This document shows, piece after piece, positions 46,818-55,626 of a stretch of 64,000 bases of DNA. The first letter of the stretch is position 1. Each line of letters begins with the position of its first letter. This DNA comes from Kastovskya adunca ATA6-11-RM4 (lineage in GTDB: Bacteria; Cyanobacteriota; Cyanobacteriia; Cyanobacteriales; Coleofasciculaceae). The notes under the pieces were generated by a model, which saw only the letters and a list, made by a program, of their open reading frames with translations, was not told the origin of the DNA and made no database searches. The position numbers were made by a program, and so were the translations under genes. Where the stretch lies: positions 62,001 through 126,000 of the forward strand of contig JAHHHJ010000006.1 in the NCBI GenBank assembly GCA_019359445.1, written 5' to 3'.

Positions 46818-49241
46818 TTAACTACAGCGAAAGCGCACCCGTCTAAAAGAATGGGCTGGCAATCGTTGTTCCTCAATTGCCACTTCTTGCTCATCCACCC
46901 AGGCTTGTTGCACTGACATCCCGTGCACCTGCAATTGCACCCCTTGATAAGGGAAGTTATAGTTTCCCTCTTGCTCCCAAATGAGTTCTAAACTTTGCTG
47001 AGCGCGGATGAGGCGGAAGCGATCGCGCCGAGAGTCTTCGTAGCCATCCCCAGCATCACTATAAATGCAGCCTTCACTCTCACCCTCTAGGGGTGGGTAA
47101 AGGTGAAGAGTTAATTGTTGTGCGTCTTCCATCGGTAAAATACTACCTGCCCTCACCAACACCGGAATCTGTTCCAGTGGTGCTTCTAGTTGCATCGTCT
47201 TTCCACCTTCAAGCAGGGTGTCGTTCCAGAAGTTATACCAATGTCCTTTTGGCAGAGATACAGGATGCGATCGCTCCCCCTGATTGAGGATTGGGCAGAC
47301 TAACAGCGCCTCTCCCAAATAAAATGCCTCTTCCCGATCCCAAAGCGATCGGTCGTTCCAGTCAAACCAAAACAAAGGACGTACTGGGGGGTATCCCTTT
47401 TGGGCCGATTCCCAAGCCAGAGTATAGAAATAAGGCATCAATTGGTAGCGCAATTCCAGGAAGCGGCGAATAATGCTCAAGTAAGGCTCACCAAACGTCC
47501 AGGGGGCGCGAGGCTCAACGCTAGTAGAACTGTGCGTCCGGCAAAATGTAAAAAAAGTTGCCATCTGAAACCACCGCACATAGAGTTCTCCTGAAGGATT
47601 GCCTAAAAAACCACCAATATCCGGCCCACTATAGGGAATTCCCGATAACCCTAATCCAATCACCGTGGCGATTGTTTGGCGCAAGGCTTCCCAAGTTGAA
47701 ACAATATCCCCAGTCCACGTCCAAGCATAGCGTTGTAAACCCGCCCAACCCGATCGCGACACAATAAAAGGACGTTGTTGAGGTCGATGTTGGCGAAGTC
47801 CTTCAAAAGCGGCTTTAGCTTCCAGCAATCCATACAGATTATGCGCTTCCCGATGATCGCCCCCTCTGCCTTCTAAATTATGTTGCGCGACTTTGGGAAG
47901 CGTCGGATCGCCCCAAGTAACAAACGCCGCCGGTTCACTCATATCATTCCAGAATCCAGCAATGCCGACATTCAGCAGATAGGCAAATTGCTGATTCCAC
48001 CAACTCCGTACCGTCGGGTTTGTAAAGTCAGGAAATACAGTGCATCCTGCCCAAACAGGTGCAATCACTAGCTCTCCATTGGGGTAGGTGCAAAAAGCAT
48101 CTAGGACTTGCCCTTCTATAAATAAGTTGCTCTGACGGCTGTATTTAATACCCGGATTGTTAATAGCAATGCACTGGATGCCTGATTGTGCCAGTTCTTG
48201 TGTGAAATTTCTGAGCTGGGGAAAACGTTTCGGGTCGATGGTAAAGGCGCGATGATTAACTTGACAATCGATATCAAGATGAATCGTACTCAACGGTAAA
48301 TTATGGGTTTGAAATGTCTGCACTTCCTCGCGGACATTTTTTTCGGTGCGGTAGCCCCAGCGCGATTGGTGATACCCTAATGCCCACCGAGGAGGTAATG
48401 GCGCACGACCAGTTAATTGAGTGTAGCGTTCTATAAGCTGGGGCGGTTCACCAACGGCGACATAGTAACGAAGTGCGCCACCTTCAAAATTAGCGATCGC
48501 TTGATCAGCAAAAGTAAATTCAGCCCGAAAGGTGTTTTCGTAAAAAATTAGGTAACTTCCTAAATCGTGCAATCCCAAATAAACGGGAATGCAGATATAC
48601 ATCGGATCGACACCCGGTTTATAAATATTTCCGGGGTCATAATTCCACATTTGGTAGGTTTTACTCGTTTGCTGCTCATTTTTGGCAGCACGTAAATTAA
48701 GCGAGGATGCCCGTTCTCCTAACCCATAAATATGTTCTTCTGCTCGTAAACAAGCTTGATGTACCCATCGTTCTCCTTGTCGTTGGGGTGGCAATTCTTC
48801 CCTGACAATTTTTCCATCTGGATTGAAAAAGGTGAGGCTGCCATCAACACCAACGGTAATTTTTAAGACATTACTGGCTAAAATCCAGTCATCACCAGTT
48901 GGTTTCAATGTGGTTTCAACAATATCCCAATCTTGACAAGCGATCGCATAGGGAATGGGTAGAAGACCCGGAAACCAATTCACCCGGACAAAATCAGGCG
49001 TGAGAAAATCAATCTGAAGTTCTGCTTGCTCAAAGTAGAAGTAGGCTCCTCGTTCTGTTGCCGTTGCTTTGACTAACTTTCCCGGCGACGTCAACGGCTC
49101 TGATGGGGTTTCAGGTAGGTATCGGCGCTCAGCGCGATCGCGTGTATAAGAATAGAACAACGCCTGTGGGATGTACTGCAAAAAAAACAGCGACCTCAGC
49201 ACGAATTTTAGCTTCAGTGATAGCTGTTCGAGAAACGCCAT
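46818..49241 (-). CDS. GH31 alpha-glucosidase
   Basis: An 807-residue family 31 glycoside hydrolase. After an atypical N-terminus (residues 1-60) come the beta-sandwich and the (beta/alpha)8 barrel: GYHQSRWGYRTEKNVREEVQ, LDIDCQVNHRAFTIDPKRFP, GFWNDMSEPAAF (Asp nucleophile), YAWTWTGDIVSTWEALRQTI and YSGPDIGGFLGNPSGELYVR (acid/base region). It cleaves alpha-linked glucose from oligosaccharides; a role in glycogen or sucrose-related turnover is inferred. No signal peptide is clear. It ends 34 bp from the convergent SH3 gene. Confidence 0.93.
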   Translation of the reverse strand: MAFLEQLSLKLKFVLRSLFFLQYIPQALFYSYTRDRAERRYLPETPSEPLTSPGKLVKATATERGAYFYFEQAELQIDFLTPDFVRVNWFPGLLPIPYAIACQDWDIVETTLKPTGDDWILASNVLKITVGVDGSLTFFNPDGKIVREELPPQRQGERWVHQACLRAEEHIYGLGERASSLNLRAAKNEQQTSKTYQMWNYDPGNIYKPGVDPMYICIPVYLGLHDLGSYLIFYENTFRAEFTFADQAIANFEGGALRYYVAVGEPPQLIERYTQLTGRAPLPPRWALGYHQSRWGYRTEKNVREEVQTFQTHNLPLSTIHLDIDCQVNHRAFTIDPKRFPQLRNFTQELAQSGIQCIAINNPGIKYSRQSNLFIEGQVLDAFCTYPNGELVIAPVWAGCTVFPDFTNPTVRSWWNQQFAYLLNVGIAGFWNDMSEPAAFVTWGDPTLPKVAQHNLEGRGGDHREAHNLYGLLEAKAAFEGLRQHRPQQRPFIVSRSGWAGLQRYAWTWTGDIVSTWEALRQTIATVIGLGLSGIPYSGPDIGGFLGNPSGELYVRWFQMATFFTFCRTHSSTSVEPRAPWTFGEPYLSIIRRFLELRYQLMPYFYTLAWESAQKGYPPVRPLFWFDWNDRSLWDREEAFYLGEALLVCPILNQGERSHPVSLPKGHWYNFWNDTLLEGGKTMQLEAPLEQIPVLVRAGSILPMEDAQQLTLHLYPPLEGESEGCIYSDAGDGYEDSRRDRFRLIRAQQSLELIWEQEGNYNFPYQGVQLQVHGMSVQQAWVDEQEVAIEEQRLPAHSFRRVRFRCS

Positions 49242-49740
49242 AGTTCTGTTTTAAATCTTTGGGCAGCAAGTGTCACAAGGTGAGGGACATGACATTTGCT
49301 CTAACCAAGCTAATTACTAAATTCCTGTAGTTCTTCCCCTCAAGGAATTAACCTTTTCTCTATCTAGAGTGTGAGGTTATTATCTTAAACTAGGGAAAGC
49401 GCCGCTACGACGACTATGAGCAGGGAAAAAACTGGCTTAGAGTAACCGCTTCCGTTATAAAAGAAACTGTATTTATAAAATCGTTCTTTAACTCCTAAAC
49501 AGCGCCTTCATTACAGGCTTCCAAACATTCACTCTTTGAGCAATTGCCACCATGTAATCACCCTTCCGAATGATTTTGTCTGACAAATAGCTGAGTATTT
49601 TATAAGCTAGGCATTTTTGCTTACTACAGGGCAATTCCTGAGCAACCAGTCAGGCTTGGTGGAGGAAGCGAAGTTTCCCTGATAAAGCAATTAAAAAGGC
49701 TATATGCTCCAGCCGATAAGCTCGCTGAAACACAGATGTC
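49242..49740. other. Intergenic region between divergent genes
   Basis: About 500 bp, AT-rich, without coding features, tandem repeats or clear hairpins. It should contain the promoters for the GH31 gene (minus) and the 477-aa gene (plus). Confidence 0.4.
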
Positions 49741-51174
49741 ATGCCATTGTCTCTCTACCAGAAAATTACTCAACGACTCGCATCATCCGGGAGAAAACCC
49801 AGTTACATCGTCGGTCTGGATTCAGCGACAGCAGCACTACAAGCAACAGCCAAATACCTGCATGGCAAAGAAATGCGCGCGGGAGGGTTTGCGCCATCGC
49901 TGACAGGTTCCTTCCTCAATGCGGCTAGCTATCTCCCCAGCAAACTGATTGAGCCAATATCCACTGCTGTAGGTTGGCTCAATGCTGCCTCGCCCAGCGT
50001 TTTAAACGATGTGCAGGCCCAAACAATGTCTCAGTGGGTCGTGAGCCAATATCCCAAACGACGCTATCCCGGCGTCTTGATTGGCTCCTCTAGTGGTGGT
50101 GCAGTACATCTGGGTGCGGCACTTGGTATTCCCTGGTTGCCGCAAACTCTCCTCGTTTGCGCGCGACATTCAGTGGATCTCGATGACCCAAAACAGGAAC
50201 TGGAGTGGGCTAAAGCACCTACCAAAGAATTACTCAGAAACAATCCTGACCTGTGGGCATACCAAATGCACGACCCTAATCAGGATCGATTGAAGGTGGG
50301 TCATGTCTCTTACTTCCGGCTGAAACGCTCCCGTCTTGGCACAGAGTACAAGCAGTTCCTGGAGCAGAATTTAGCGCCCGGTGGCACAATATTCCTGGTA
50401 GATTGCCAATACAAGTGGCTATCTACCCAGGTTGCAGATCGCCATCTGTTTCAGTTTGGTGGCAAAGGTGGCTTATCCCCAAAAGACTATTTTCAGGACA
50501 GCCAGGAGATTGCCGACTTTCTCAGACGACACGGATCAAAGCACCGACAGTGGAACCCACCTGCCCATGATGGCTATTTACCGGAGTCAGAATGGGGCTT
50601 TGAGCCATCTTTACAGGAGGATGTAGAGAAGTTTGCCCATGAACAGGGTCTGCGGGTTCGTCGGATTGTGTTTAATGATCCCCAGGATTTGAGTCCGTTG
50701 GTGGCTGACCTTTATCGGTGGTGGTATAAGGTACGGGGTTTGCCAACCAACCGACTTTTAGTGGAGTCGTTTACATATCTCAATCCTTGGTTGGCGCTAC
50801 GTCTGGGGCTAGTGCCTTATTGGGCTGTATTTAATGATCTAACCTCACTGGATCACCTGAATCGCTATCTGGATACTGCCCAGCCTTACGATGAAATTTA
50901 CGCCAACCTGTTCTCCAATGGTCTTAACTCACTCGGTATTGCCTCAATTGATCAGTGGCGGTCTATGGTCAATCGGGCCCGTCAGCACGGTCAGTTTGTT
51001 GGGGTGAATGAACAGACCTACCCTGGAGATTTAGGCTCATTTGCCCGCCACTACACTGATCTCAAGAAACTCGATGGGCGTTACCCAGTCCCCCTCCTAG
51101 AACCTCTGACTCTACATCAACTCGATGCTTTCCTCGCACAGGAAGGCGATCGCTACTCGGTTCGCTGGATTTAA
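49741..51174 (+). CDS. Unrecognised 477-residue protein with hydrolase-like Ser motif
   Basis: I do not recognise the family. The protein is soluble, begins MPLSLYQKITQRLASSGRKP, and has GVLIGSSSGGAVHLGAALGI near residue 115, which resembles an alpha/beta-hydrolase nucleophile elbow (GxSxGG), followed by LAPGGTIFLVDCQYKWLSTQ and LFQFGGKGGLSPKDYF. Later blocks are GYLPESEWGFEPSLQEDVEK, LYRWWYKVRGLP and FTYLNPWLALRLGLVPYW. Codon use fits the neighbours, so it is native. A large hydrolase or acyltransferase is a guess only. Confidence 0.7.
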   Translation: MPLSLYQKITQRLASSGRKPSYIVGLDSATAALQATAKYLHGKEMRAGGFAPSLTGSFLNAASYLPSKLIEPISTAVGWLNAASPSVLNDVQAQTMSQWVVSQYPKRRYPGVLIGSSSGGAVHLGAALGIPWLPQTLLVCARHSVDLDDPKQELEWAKAPTKELLRNNPDLWAYQMHDPNQDRLKVGHVSYFRLKRSRLGTEYKQFLEQNLAPGGTIFLVDCQYKWLSTQVADRHLFQFGGKGGLSPKDYFQDSQEIADFLRRHGSKHRQWNPPAHDGYLPESEWGFEPSLQEDVEKFAHEQGLRVRRIVFNDPQDLSPLVADLYRWWYKVRGLPTNRLLVESFTYLNPWLALRLGLVPYWAVFNDLTSLDHLNRYLDTAQPYDEIYANLFSNGLNSLGIASIDQWRSMVNRARQHGQFVGVNEQTYPGDLGSFARHYTDLKKLDGRYPVPLLEPLTLHQLDAFLAQEGDRYSVRWI

Positions 51175-51380
51175 TACCTAGTGGCATTTTCAACCTTCGG
51201 CTTCCTTAAGTGCACCGACTTAACGGCTGACGGAATTTACATTTCTATGTAAAGAAACTTGACTAAAATTGAAGCTTGATTTCAAAATTCTCTCTACCAG
51301 GAGAGGTACTTCGGAAGTAGTGCTACGGTTTAAAAACTGAAACCCACTCCACTCCAAACCTTACTGGTGGATAGTAAAAA

Positions 51381-51557
51381 ATGTACAAAAATAATTCAGA
51401 CAAAGATTGGTTGGGATCTGTTCTTATCGCAGCATTAGGTGCGGGAGTTGTGACATCTTTTGCCGTAAGTCAAGGACAAAACCCTTTTGTCGCCCTAGGG
51501 ATCACCGCTTTTTCCGCATTGATAGCTGTTCTGTTTTCTCTAACGGGACTAATTTAG
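51381..51557 (+). CDS. Small membrane protein (58 aa)
   Basis: A 58-residue frame from ATG 51381: MYKNNSDKDWLGSVLIAALG, then AGVVTSFAVSQGQNPFVALG, ending in a second hydrophobic stretch. Two predicted membrane helices, a short charged N-terminus and no Cys. The composition is typical for small cyanobacterial membrane proteins. Ribosome-binding site is weak. Function unknown. Confidence 0.65.
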   Translation: MYKNNSDKDWLGSVLIAALGAGVVTSFAVSQGQNPFVALGITAFSALIAVLFSLTGLI

Positions 51558-51626
51558 CTATCCTTAAAAATAGCTTTTTGGCAGAATTACCTCTTTGAAT
51601 CATTCTTGGCAAAGTCGTTGATTTGA

Positions 51627-51785
51627 GTGCCTCAAATTGAGACTATTCTCAACACGATATTAGTTGAGCCTTTGCTTGAGGAAAAGGCAATCAAGTTAAA
51701 GATTTGCAAAGAATTAGAGATAATTGCCACAAAATCCCCAGGAAGTTTGGTAGTGCAAGCTATTGGCTTGGGCGATCGCAACTAG
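51627..51785 (+). CDS. Possible small protein (52 aa), GTG start
   Basis: GTG 51627 opens a frame reading VPQIETILNTILVEPLLEEK and then AIKLKICKELEIIATKSPGS, ending GLGDRN. The composition is protein-like and lacks alternatives in other frames, but the ribosome-binding site is weak and the last codons come from a HIP1 octamer. It could be a remnant of a longer gene. Confidence 0.35.
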   Translation: MPQIETILNTILVEPLLEEKAIKLKICKELEIIATKSPGSLVVQAIGLGDRN

Positions 51786-51943
51786 GCACTGAATACTGAA
51801 TCTCCCCCAATCAAGACAAGGGAGTGACTGTTGTGACGATTTTTGGCTAAGCAAGAGAGCAGGTTATCAATATTCATTGAATAATCAACAACGTCTCAAG
51901 CTCTAGGGTAGACTGACTGATAAAAAAGTGTGCTCTAAGAACT

Positions 51944-52828
51944 ATGGAGAATCCGGATTTCCTGCCTCTTTGCGATCGCCAGCCTTCTCAAGAGGCTAAT
52001 TTTTTGGCATGGCTAGAGCAGCAAAAGCTTTCTAGGCGTGCATGGAAGTATTTATTACCTGTAGTTATCGCCTTGAGTGGTTTAGGGGCAAATGAGGCGA
52101 TCGCACAGCAGGCGAGACCAGGCGAGAGGGGATTTAATGTCACAGTCGTTCAAGAGCGCTTGCGGGAATTAGGTTATTTTTTCGGAACAATTGATGGTGT
52201 ATACGGCCCCCAAACGCAAGCAGCAGTAACCTCATTTCAACGAGCGCAGGGGCTTTATCCGGATGGTTTCGTTCAGGGAGCAACTGAGACAGCTTTATTT
52301 AGGCAGAGCGGTGTACCAAGCTACAACAGCAATGCCTATTTCCCTCCTGCAAGACCGGGAGAACCAAGCTTCGCGGCAGCGGCTCCGCTTCCGTCTCCGA
52401 CTCCTATTAGACCTACTACCCTCCAACCGGGGAATAGAGGGATTGAAGTCAGGCGGCTTCAGGAACGCTTAAGAGAGCGAGGATACGATCCCGGTACAAT
52501 TGATGGAGTTTATGGCCCGCAAACGACGGCGGCGGTCAGGCGATTTCAGAGCGCCAATGAGTTGCGCCCTGATGGTATTGCCGATAGCCAGACGCTTGTG
52601 GCGTTAGGACTGGCTGGGGTAGCACAACAGAATCGCTATATCGTCGTGATACCAGGAGGTCAAGACACCCTCCTTCAAGCCCGTAGAGCCGTGTCTGATG
52701 CCTTTCTAGCTGCTAGCAGAAGAGGTCAGTACGTGAATGCTGGGTCGTTTAACGACCGCAACCTCGCTGAAAGCCGTTCCTACTTGCTGCGATCGCGGGG
52801 ACTAGATGCACGGGTAGTGCGTTTTTGA
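51944..52828 (+). CDS. Peptidoglycan-binding (PG_binding_1) protein with SPOR-like C-terminus
   Basis: A 294-residue protein. After a hydrophobic N-terminal segment (YLLPVVIALSGLGANEAIAQ, an atypical internal signal anchor at ~residues 37-56) come two PG_binding_1 repeats: VTVVQERLRELGYFFGTIDG with GPQTQAAVTSFQRAQGL, and IEVRRLQERLRERGYDPGTI with GPQTTAAVRRFQS. The last ~65 residues (YIVVIPGGQDTLLQARRAVS to LLRSRGLDARVVRF) look like a SPOR-type domain that binds denuded glycan strands. It probably acts in the periplasm at the cell wall. Paralogue of the next gene. Confidence 0.85.
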   Translation: MENPDFLPLCDRQPSQEANFLAWLEQQKLSRRAWKYLLPVVIALSGLGANEAIAQQARPGERGFNVTVVQERLRELGYFFGTIDGVYGPQTQAAVTSFQRAQGLYPDGFVQGATETALFRQSGVPSYNSNAYFPPARPGEPSFAAAAPLPSPTPIRPTTLQPGNRGIEVRRLQERLRERGYDPGTIDGVYGPQTTAAVRRFQSANELRPDGIADSQTLVALGLAGVAQQNRYIVVIPGGQDTLLQARRAVSDAFLAASRRGQYVNAGSFNDRNLAESRSYLLRSRGLDARVVRF

Positions 52829-52862
52829 TCGCGGATAGCACGCAAGATAGACTGGTGCTGGT

Positions 52863-53726
52863 GTGCAGTCAGAAATGGTAAAAAATATGGAAACCCTGGC
52901 TTATCTTCATCTTGCTTTGGCAAATCAGGCACCGATAGAGGCTGACTGGGTTGTGACGTGGAATTGGCAGCTTCCCCGGTGTGGGATGCCGTTATTGTCT
53001 TTAATGCTTGTCTTGAGCACTGTAGGTACAGCAACTCAGACAATGGCACTCGTTCAACCAGGCGATCGCGGTTCTGAAGTGGTTGCTATACAACAGCGTT
53101 TGCAGGATTTAGGTTACTTTCGGGCACGGGTGACAGGAAACTTTGGCCCGATTACAAAAGAAGCTGTGATCCGCTTTCAGCAAAAGCAGGGACTCGCGCC
53201 TGACGGTATTGCTGGGGCACAAACTCTTGCTTCTTTGCAATGTACACCGAAAGCAACCGCTAGCCTTCCCCCTAGCAGCACTCAACGACAACAGCCAGCT
53301 AGGGCAGTTGGTTCGCGTCCCGTGACGAATGTTTTGCGGCGAGGCGATCGCGGCACCCAAGTCAGTGCAGTGCAGGAAAGCTTGGCAGTGGCAGGCGTTT
53401 TTAAAGGGCCGATTAACGGCATATTTGGCCCCTTAACAGAAGCCGCCGTTAAACAGTTTCAGCAAGCCAGACGGCTTCCCGTGGATGGAGTTATCGGTTC
53501 CCAAACCAGGACAGCCCTCCCAGCAATTGGGGGAACAATCCCTACCTCCACCTCAAAATCAAGCGATGGACAACAACTCTGTCCTGAGCGCGATCGCGCT
53601 AGCGTTCTCTCACTACAACAGCGTTTGCAAGCACAGGGATTCTATCGAGGGGCACTAGATGGTATCTGGGGGTCACAAACCCAAACCGCCGTCGAAGCTG
53701 CCCAGCAGGCGTATGGCGTTAAGTAA
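52863..53726 (+). CDS. Peptidoglycan-binding protein with three PG_binding_1 repeats
   Basis: A 287-residue protein starting at GTG 52863, or at ATG 52875 or 52887; none has a strong ribosome-binding site. A hydrophobic signal-like stretch (GMPLLSLMLVLSTVGTATQT) precedes three PG_binding_1 repeats: VVAIQQRLQDLGYFRARVTG, VSAVQESLAVAGVFKGPING and VLSLQQRLQAQGFYRGALDG. The third ends almost at the C-terminus (QQAYGVK). It lies 35 bp after its paralogue, so the two arose by tandem duplication and are likely co-expressed. No catalytic domain. Confidence 0.82.
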   Translation: MQSEMVKNMETLAYLHLALANQAPIEADWVVTWNWQLPRCGMPLLSLMLVLSTVGTATQTMALVQPGDRGSEVVAIQQRLQDLGYFRARVTGNFGPITKEAVIRFQQKQGLAPDGIAGAQTLASLQCTPKATASLPPSSTQRQQPARAVGSRPVTNVLRRGDRGTQVSAVQESLAVAGVFKGPINGIFGPLTEAAVKQFQQARRLPVDGVIGSQTRTALPAIGGTIPTSTSKSSDGQQLCPERDRASVLSLQQRLQAQGFYRGALDGIWGSQTQTAVEAAQQAYGVK

Positions 53727-53907
53727 CGCTTTGTCTTGAATTGTAAGCATAATCACAAGCAAACTTAACATCTTTCCCCGGCTTTTGGCAGACGCAACAG
53801 CGAGTCAGAAGCCATTATTTTTAAATTAACTAGCGTAAAAAATTTAATTCCATCAAGTTTAGAAAACAGTATATTTTTTAGCAAAATAAAACAAATTAAA
53901 ATTCAGA

Positions 53908-54225
53908 ATGCTTCCTCGAATAATTAATTTAACTTTGTGGCTTGTCATTAAGGAAACTGAAGATCTCTTAGAAGATTATCCGGAGTATCCTTATCAAATG
54001 GCATTCTCTTTTCAGGAATTACGACAAAAGTTAATTTCCTCGGTACTCAACCAAATTTCCGATCAATGCTATGTAATTCTTGAAGCACAGCAAGAACTAC
54101 CTAAAGATACTCAAATATTGTATGGAACCCCTGAAGAACAACTTCTTTTGAAAGCTTTGATCCGTGCGAACATTATGAATGTTTTGCGAGAAAATGAAGA
54201 GTGGATTCACAATCATATTTATTAA
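53908..54225 (+). CDS. Hypothetical protein (105 aa)
   Basis: A 105-residue, AT-rich gene. The protein is acidic and helical: LWLVIKETEDLLEDYPEYPY, SFQELRQKLISSVLNQISDQ, CYVILEAQQELPKDTQI and LLKALIRANIMNVLRENEEW. No known domain. The run of charged helices suggests a soluble dimer or regulator. The base composition is lower in G+C than the neighbours, so acquisition is possible. I do not recognise it. Confidence 0.6.
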   Translation: MLPRIINLTLWLVIKETEDLLEDYPEYPYQMAFSFQELRQKLISSVLNQISDQCYVILEAQQELPKDTQILYGTPEEQLLLKALIRANIMNVLRENEEWIHNHIY

Positions 54226-54279
54226 AGCGTATGTTGTTTAATTTCTCCCCTTGGCTCCCCTAACTTCTCTTATGGGAAT

Positions 54280-54311
54280 AAAAAAAGGGCTAGCCAGTAA
54301 GTGGTTAGCCC
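54280..54311 (-). terminator. Intrinsic terminator on minus strand, downstream of the HLIP gene
   Basis: On the minus strand a 10-bp stem (54302-54311 with 54287-54296, one G-U pair, loop of five) is followed by seven T. It lies ~195 bp after the HLIP stop. Confidence 0.8.
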
Positions 54312-54505
54312 TGATACGGAGCAGGAGAGAAACTATCTTTTAACTTAACTGAGACTGATACATCTACTTATCCTAGGGCTGATCTATTTTCCCGTAGTCC
54401 GCTCGAAGTTTAAATTTCAGGTTAATAACTTGAGTCGATTTCAATGAACTAAACCGCTTATTTATTGCAGTTGGTTTAAAAAAGTTGGGCAATTCGCTAT
54501 GGGAA

Positions 54506-54721
54506 CTAATTCATTAGGTTAAGGACATCACGGAGTACGCTGTAACCTTTCCAATCCCAAAGTACATAGCTCAAGAAACCAAGCATTGCTAAACGTCCAT
54601 TCCAGAGTTCAGCTTGAGGATTCCGTCCCAAAATAAAGGCATTACGATCTTTGTTGTTATAGGCAGTAGCAACAGGAGGTAAATTAACAGCGCGAATTTC
54701 TTCAGTCGGACGATCTTTCAT
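54506..54721 (-). CDS. High light-inducible protein (one-helix chlorophyll-binding)
   Basis: A 71-residue HLIP/SCP: the hydrophobic helix contains the chlorophyll-binding signature ELWNGRLAMLGFLSYVLWDW (ExxxNGRxAMxGF). The N-terminal region is polar (EEIRAVNLPPVATAYNNKDR). HLIPs bind chlorophyll and carotenoid, protect photosystem II assembly intermediates and are induced by light stress. The ATG at 54721 gives the normal length; the frame stays open upstream to 54850 (see findings). A terminator lies downstream. Confidence 0.9.
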   Translation of the reverse strand: MKDRPTEEIRAVNLPPVATAYNNKDRNAFILGRNPQAELWNGRLAMLGFLSYVLWDWKGYSVLRDVLNLMN

Positions 54722-54964
54722 GATTAGTATATTCAGAGAACCTTTGAATGATAGCGATTTACCCTTACCTGAATTACCTACCAATAGATTTATAGTTGTG
54801 CCATTCTCAGGGATGACCTCAGGAGTCAAAAAATGTGTTCTCAGATACAAAAGTAGTATAAACTTGTTTAAAATCTAAAAAAATCGATAGATTATAACAC
54901 CGCTGGCTTTACCAACGGAGTAATTAATGTTATTGATGGGCTGATGATGCGTTACTTCTAACCA

Positions 54965-55552
54965 ATGAGACCGAACCCTGAAAGCAGATTGGGAATGGGA
55001 ACCCTGCTTGCTCGTAACTGGTGGACGCTGGCATTACGGGGGGCGATCGCTATCCTCTTCGGTATAGCAGTTTTCCTATTGCCTGGTATCAGCTTGGCAG
55101 TACTGGTGGCACTCTTCGGTGCCTTTGCCATTATCGGTGGGGTTTTTGCCTTGATTGCGGCATTAAGAGGACGAGGGGCAGGCGCTCAAGGGTTGATACT
55201 CCTACTACAAGGTTTAGTCGGCATCCTCATAGGTGTGTTCGTTTTCTTACAACCAGTGCGTGCCGGGGTAATCTTGGTCTACCTGATCGCAGCTTGGGCA
55301 ATTATCTCTGGCGTCTTCGAGATTCTTGCAGCGATCGCCCTGCGGAAGGAAATACAGAATGAGTGGCTGCTAGCGGCTGCAGGTGTGGCTTCGCTATTAT
55401 TTGGTCTACTCTTGACAATCCGCCCCGTTGCTGGTGCTTTGGCGATTCTGTGGGTAATTGGCGCTTATGCCATCAGTTTCGGCATAATGTTGCTGATTCT
55501 CGCCTTCCGGCTACGAAATTGGCACAAAGAAGAGCCGCCAACACTGCTCTAA
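54965..55552 (+). CDS. HdeD/DUF308 family membrane protein
   Basis: A 195-residue protein with six hydrophobic helices in three pairs: WWTLALRGAIAILFGIAVFL, FGAFAIIGGVFALIAALRG, GLVGILIGVFVFLQP and similar. DUF308 repeats are clear (GIAVFLLPGISLAVLVALFG). The E. coli HdeD relative is linked to acid resistance; in cyanobacteria the role is unknown. It stands alone on the plus strand. Confidence 0.88.
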   Translation: MRPNPESRLGMGTLLARNWWTLALRGAIAILFGIAVFLLPGISLAVLVALFGAFAIIGGVFALIAALRGRGAGAQGLILLLQGLVGILIGVFVFLQPVRAGVILVYLIAAWAIISGVFEILAAIALRKEIQNEWLLAAAGVASLLFGLLLTIRPVAGALAILWVIGAYAISFGIMLLILAFRLRNWHKEEPPTLL

Positions 55553-55626
55553 AAAAGCATTAAGCGATAAATCTTGGACTCGATCAGGGGAACTGCTCGA
55601 AAATAGTGCCACTGGAGAGTCATTTA

